Source: Trichosphaerium sp. ATCC 40318 (taxonomy: Eukaryota > Discosea > Flabellinia > Trichosidae). From it: a DNA stretch of 23,894 nt. A model generated the notes under the pieces. That model was given only the letters and a program-made list of their open reading frames with translations, was not told the DNA's origin and did no database searches. This document shows positions 19,578 to 23,894 of this stretch, in pieces; positions within the stretch are counted from its first letter, which is position 1, and every line of letters begins with the position of its first letter. The stretch covers positions 1 to 23,894 of the forward strand of contig JALMLS010000349.1 of assembly GCA_038496445.1 (NCBI GenBank), given 5' to 3'. A program made the translations under genes and the position numbers.

Positions 19578-21128
19578 TTAACTTCTCTGTATGTACCTCG
19601 AGTAATCTTTACTATCTCTACGATAATCATCACGTTTATCGTATCTAAACAATAATTAGACTCAATTTAAACGCAATAGTAACTAAGCAATGAAATTTCT
19701 TTTATAAAAGTCTTACCTATCCCTATCTCTGTCCCGGTAACCACGATCAGACCCTCTAGAACGACTATCATAGCCTCTATCATAATCGCGTCTATCTCTA
19801 TCACTTCTATCATAATCACGACGATCGCGTGACTCTCTATCTTTATAGTCTCTATCCCTTTCCCTACTGTCTCTATCTCTTGATCTACCATCTCTATACT
19901 TTCTCTCTTCCTCCTTCTCACGAAAGTACTCACGATTAGCTGGAGACGATGATGACTCAAGTAAACTCTTCCCACTAGATTCTTTAGGTTGCGCAGGTCT
20001 TGGTGGAGGATCAGGAAGATCTGGAAGAGTTGTAGGCTTTTTTTCGTAATGCCAACTTGGATCAGGCAAAACTTTACTATTTTCAAGCGCCTCAGTTTGT
20101 AAAAGTAATTGACGCCTATCTTCACATATTTGTTCATAATTCTGAAGTGCTATGCTTGTCTCCAAGTCTTGATCCAATAGCTTCAAATTAACTCTATGTA
20201 GCTCTTGATCAGTGTCTATTTTCTTTCTGTGCAAAGACAATAACTACAAAAGAGGCCAATTAGTAAAGATCTAGATACATAAAGGCAGAAAACAGCTTAT
20301 TTGAGCTTAAAAAAAGCTGGCGTTAAGAGATAGTTTCATATTGGAGGGAAACTTTTTTGTAGAATCAAATAAAACGCCATAGAGTTGAGTTTATGTCCGT
20401 TTTGACGATAGTTTTTGCTCATTGTTACCAAAAAAATGCCATAAGTACGTAATTTTAATTAAATAAGCGCCCATGGCGTTATTCAGTTGTAAACGATAAA
20501 GTTGTAGTTTGGAATATTTAAATCTTTTTCAAAAAAAACGTACCTCGTCTTCACAGCGATTAATTTGGTCTGAACTGCGGGATAGTATTCTATGGAGCTC
20601 TTTCATTGCTGGCGTGATGCTTTCGGGCAAAAGGCCATCTAAAGTTACTTTTGGCCGTTTTTAACAGGCGCTCTACTAGCGCTTCCACTACTCGTGGATA
20701 GATTATGTGCAGAATTGTCGCGAGAATTACTGTAGCCTCCTTTTGGAGACGAGTTAGCATATCTATGGCGCCCATAATTGTTTCTATCGCCATAAGATTG
20801 ATAATGGCCTGATTTGTGCTGGTAACTTTGTGAGTGCGCGAAATGCGACGAAGGCCTCCCTTGATTATCGCCTGAGTGGGAGTGGTAATTCTTAGCGTGT
20901 CCATTAAAAAAGGGGAGTTTCTGTAGGGACCATAGTGTGATTGGCCAGAATTGCTTCTATGACCGCTATACGAGTTGCCCTGCGGTCTACTACCAGAATT
21001 TCGTTTATTGCCGTCCCTGGTTTATTGGTTAGTCGTTTTGCAAATTCAACAGCAGACACGTACCATTGCCTTCTAGAATTATCGTAGTGCGTGTTTCGGT
21101 CGTTGTAGGGATGATAACGAGCACTCAT
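19578..21128 (-). CDS. Low-complexity RD/DR-repeat protein with helical middle, unrecognised
   Basis: The start at 21128 gives MSARYHPYNDRNTHYDNSR, a region rich in Asn, Ser, Tyr, His and Gly. It continues through about 20980-20690 (Gly-Tyr-Ser-Asn-Ser-Arg-type composition). A 38-nt intron (gtagag to ctttag) restores the frame into GLLPESITPAMKELHRIL and RSSDQINRCEDE. After a 300-nt intron (about 20542-20245), an exon encodes a charged predicted coiled coil (LLSLHRKKIDTDQELHR onward). A proline-rich patch and an RDRDSRERDRD-type tract follow. The last exon (about 19645-19578) ends in RYIQRS and TAA. Such compositions are typical of nuclear RNA-processing proteins, but no domain is recognised, so the function is left open. 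The start is divergent from the next gene. Confidence 0.65.
19722..19905 (-). repeat. Degenerate tandem repeat encoding Arg-Asp dipeptides
   Basis: On the plus strand this reads as repeated tctctat / cgatcacg-like units. On the minus strand it encodes runs of Arg-Asp, Asp-Tyr-Arg and Arg-Glu within the gene above. The unit is imperfect, as expected for a slippage-prone coding tract. Confidence 0.7.
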
Positions 21129-21221
21129 TGGCCGCTCAAAGCCTCTGAAGTGTTAACACCAGTTTTTTGCGCCACTTTTTTGTGAGTCAATAAAAATCGT
21201 GTTGTTTTCGAATAATGTTGG
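21129..21221. promoter_or_regulatory. Short divergent promoter with an E2F-like element
   Basis: The region lies between the start of the RD-repeat gene (-) and the first ATGs of the helical gene (+), about 90 bp. It contains TTTTTTGCGCCAC (about 21163-21175), which resembles the E2F/DP consensus TTTSSCGC. The site is seen; its function is inferred. Confidence 0.35.
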
Positions 21222-23894
21222 ATGAAACGTAAAGCAAGGGTCTTGACGGTGGCCCAGCGCGTAAGCGATTGTTGTCTGGTGATACGAGCGCGTTAAAGAT
21301 AAAAGAAGCAATTATTGAACTAATCATAGATACTAATGCTACATCTGTTACAGAGCGTCATCATGGTACAATTATTGAGTACTTTTAATTACCAAATGTA
21401 ACGTGTCATGTAGAAACGCCGTTCATTAGTTCGGCGTTACTTATAGATGAGATAAAAGCGAAAATAGACTTGTTAAAGGACGAAAATTATCAAGGATCAG
21501 CTAAACTAACCTCAAAACTTTTAATTGAATGGCTACAACGCGCCAAGGTGTCATATATCTACCATAATTTTATTTTAACGCCAAAACAGGATAGTTCAGA
21601 AAAAGATGTCATTGACACCGTTAAAAAAGTCCAAAATGTGCACAAACCAAGTCGTAAGGCATTCTTGGAGTATGCAACAAATTCAGCAGCGCCTCTTGTA
21701 AACGTACAATTGCTTATAGCGTTACACAAGTCAACAGACTTATTTTTCTGAGGTTCGATTTTTAAACAAAATAAGTTATTTGCAACGTTCTAGTGGTTAA
21801 CCTTCGTATCAAAATTAGGGAATACTTTTCAAGAATAGACAATAAAACTACATCGTCACTTGTAGATAATTTACGTGACTTGTCATCCAACCAAGGAGCG
21901 TTTAGAGGTGAATAATATTCAATCTTTTTTTTTTTTTTTTTAATTAATGTGTAGAATTCCTGAGCATTCTTTTGACTGTATTATCTGAGAGGTTCTTGAG
22001 TAATTCACCTATATTCGCTTACATGTATTTTTGATTAGGGAGTCTCCTATTTGCACCCGCATTCTTGAAGAACTTGTAACGATTGACTTTATACAAGAAT
22101 CCAAAAGTAAATCATTTATTTTTGCTCTTCATCTTTACTTATATCTTGAAAGATAACACCACAACTCTTTCAGTCCTACAACACTTTACTAAAATGGACG
22201 AACAAAGTGTTAAACCTTGGTTCCACCACGTATTGCACAGTATGCTTCAATCAGGCTACAGCACTCCTTTAACCAACAGTAAGCATTTACCTTTTTTAAA
22301 GTATAAAAAAAAACCAAACAAACAATAATACTCATCTTGATTAGGTATCTCAGAGGACGTAGACTTGCCTAAAACTCTAAAGAAAGTACTGAGAGAGCTG
22401 ATATCATATTTCAAGCCTCTGGTAATTTTTGAGGAGATTCAAAAAGCGTTAACAAGAGGAATAACTTCATCTTTCTTAATGACAAGATATTTTCTTGAGA
22501 TCTTAATGCGTGAAGCCCCATTAAAGTCATTGAAAGCATCTAAGGCTCTAATATGTAGTATAGCTACTGATTCAGTTGCTTTAGCAGATAACAGAAAGAT
22601 GGCAGGTATGTTAAGCTAAACAATTCCAAGCTTTGTTTACTGATGTGTTTGTAGATTGTATCAAGTTACTTGAGTATATCACAACGTGTAATTCAGATGA
22701 TGCATGGAAACCCCAATACAGTTCTTGGTTTCAAGTGCGTTCGTTTACATTGTACTTAAGGTTGTAATAACAGTATTAGTACTTGTTTGTAGATGCAGAA
22801 ACAAGCGTTGTTAAAAATAAGAAAGGACAACAATTTTTATCTGATGTTTTGAACCATTTAGTTCAAACAACACCGACTCCTTTTCTTCGTGTATGTTAAT
22901 ATCTTGGATTGTATTACTTATTGATACTTACATGTTTATCAAAAGGCTAATATTAGAGCATTTCAAAACGTGAAGACCCGTTGTATAAAACTTTACAGAA
23001 AATCTGCTCAGAACAAGCTCCTTGATCGTGGTGATGAGTCTCAAGTTTGTTGGTGAGTATAGATACCGACAATCTATTTATTATACTAAAACTGCTTAGA
23101 ATCACCAGATGCGTATGTTGATGCATTCGTGGAGCTCTGCAAAGTACGTAATAACATCTGTTGTTCGTCTAAGTTTGGATTAGGAAAAAGTAGTACCCAA
23201 AGATCTGCATACTTTGCGACTTTTTAAGGCCAATTATTTCTCCAATATTTTCTTACCTGAGTTGCTTAAACCCGAACCTCTTGCTTTCATAAAGGGAACG
23301 CCAAAATACGGTCTCAATACGCTAGCAAACCAAAAGGTAAAGCCAAAAACTCGTTGGAAAATATTGACACTTTTAGTACATAAGTCGTGAGCTTTTACTA
23401 GACTGGAACAAGTCTTGTAGAGCTATGGATATCAATAATGTATGCGTTAGCGAAGAAGGAGTTATTGATATTCTTGAGAGCGTTTTAAACAATTGGATAA
23501 AGCCCAAAGACAGCTTATCGAAGTAGTCAATGAAAATGGTAAGCTTTTTCTTAGTTTTTAGTTAATGTCTAGAAGGCGCTCCAACATCTATATCTGGTTG
23601 TATATAGAATATCGAAGGCAGTATTGCGTACTCTCGAATTACCTAAAGAAGAACAGTATGCGGAACAAGAAGTCGCAATCGTGAATAGAACAACACGTGT
23701 TCTATTGAATACGTTTCACAGAATTGTAAAATCAAAGAACCTTTCTATCAAACAACATGATAGGTATGGTATTTTTGATATCCTTAATTTAGTATTACTT
23801 ATTGCATTGTTACAGGGCAACACATTTGTAGAAAATTTATTTTATTCGACATCCAGCATTGCAAAGAACTTAGTGAAGAAGATTCAAAGTATTA
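21222..23894 (+). CDS. Long helical (HEAT-like) protein, 3'-truncated, unrecognised
   Basis: A many-exon gene runs off the right edge. The start is unsettled. ATG at 21222 gives MKRKAR but soon leaves frame, while the frame that continues (GPARKRLLSGDTSALKIKEA) has a TAA shortly after the ATG at 21214. Firm pieces are an exon ending 21365, a 48-nt intron (21366-21413), exon 21414-21653 (donor gtaagg), exon 21794-21907, and one starting at 21955. The next piece starts at about 22036, joined by a 47-nt intron from gttctt. Later exons, about 22190-23890, encode leucine-rich amphipathic helices (RSPICTRILEELVTIDF is split; also KTLKKVLRELISYFKPL, FLMTRYFLEILMREAPL and KEEQYAEQEVAIVNR). The whole reads as a helical solenoid of more than 600 residues. 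A frame change at about 23484-23490 and stops near 23830 leave the end unclear. No family is recognised with confidence. Confidence 0.6.

Noticed and set aside
20373-20480. Inverted repeat aacgccat / atggcgtt inside the 300-nt intron of the RD-repeat gene.
   Set aside because: The arms match over only about 8-9 bp with about 92 bp between them, which is too little to claim a structured element or mobile-element end.
21229-21388. TAA read as glutamine in the long helical gene (two in-frame TAA codons at 21229 and 21386).
   Set aside because: The second TAA lies within a clean 48-nt GT-AG intron (21366-21413) that joins in phase. The first lies where the true start codon is unsettled.
15103-21751. 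Reassignment of TGA to a sense codon, suggested by in-frame TGA at 15103-15105 and about 21749-21751.
   Set aside because: MLH1 ends in its invariant FERC directly before TGA, and other intact genes end cleanly in TAA, TAG or TGA. The TGA near 21750 is avoided by the strong donor gtaagg at 21654, and the M28-like locus has other lesions.
22020-22036. A 14-nt intron (gtatttttgattag) in the long helical gene.
   Set aside because: A normal 47-nt intron from the donor AG|gttctt to the same acceptor fits the phase equally well.
23815-23894. Resemblance of the last helical segment to the C-terminal region of Integrator subunit 1.
   Set aside because: The likeness appears only when pieces from different frames are combined, so it is not evidence of identity.

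Overview
This is nuclear DNA of a compact, AT-rich eukaryotic genome. Nearly every gene is split by many short GT-AG introns, mostly about 40-75 nt, with donors such as gtacgt or gtatgt and acceptors ending in tag, cag or aag. Gene spacing is tight, often under 200 bp. The code is standard: the mismatch-repair gene ends in the invariant Phe-Glu-Arg-Cys tail directly followed by TGA. The mix of genes (SMYD methyltransferase, animal-type transglutaminase, GT17 glycosyltransferase, MLH1, F-box proteins) suggests a unicellular opisthokont or other small-genome protist, or an early-diverging fungus. The sequence alone does not decide this.

Layout. At the left edge lies the 3' part of a SET/SMYD gene (+). 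It converges on a nine-exon methylthioribose-1-phosphate isomerase (-) of the methionine salvage pathway. That gene shares an 82-bp divergent promoter with a nine-exon NAD-dependent 3-beta-HSD-like dehydrogenase (+), followed by an F-box-like gene (+). A gene-poor stretch (about 5.6-7.1 kb) carries an orphan exon of a gamma-glutamyltransferase, then a small two-exon F-box-like gene (+).

The most striking gene is the 25-exon locus at 7690-11565 (+). It fuses a bacterial-type lamin-tail (LTD) module to a complete animal-type transglutaminase with an intact Cys-His-Asp triad. A poorly resolved 1.1-kb interval follows, then a GT17 glycosyltransferase (+) and a degenerate M28 peptidase-like gene (-). 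Next come a complete MLH1 (-, about 18 exons), a divergent start-less ORF (+) with a faint splicing-factor signature, and an RD/DR-repeat protein (-). The last of these shares a short divergent promoter with a long helical, 3'-truncated gene (+) running off the right edge.

The genes do not form one pathway; they are independent eukaryotic transcription units. Two genome-scale signals run across them. The palindrome CACGTG occurs 17 times and sits mainly inside introns. Several junctions are explained most simply by introns of only 22-29 nt. Exon coordinates were derived by hand from splice-site phase and protein-family expectations, so individual junctions may be wrong even where the gene call is secure.
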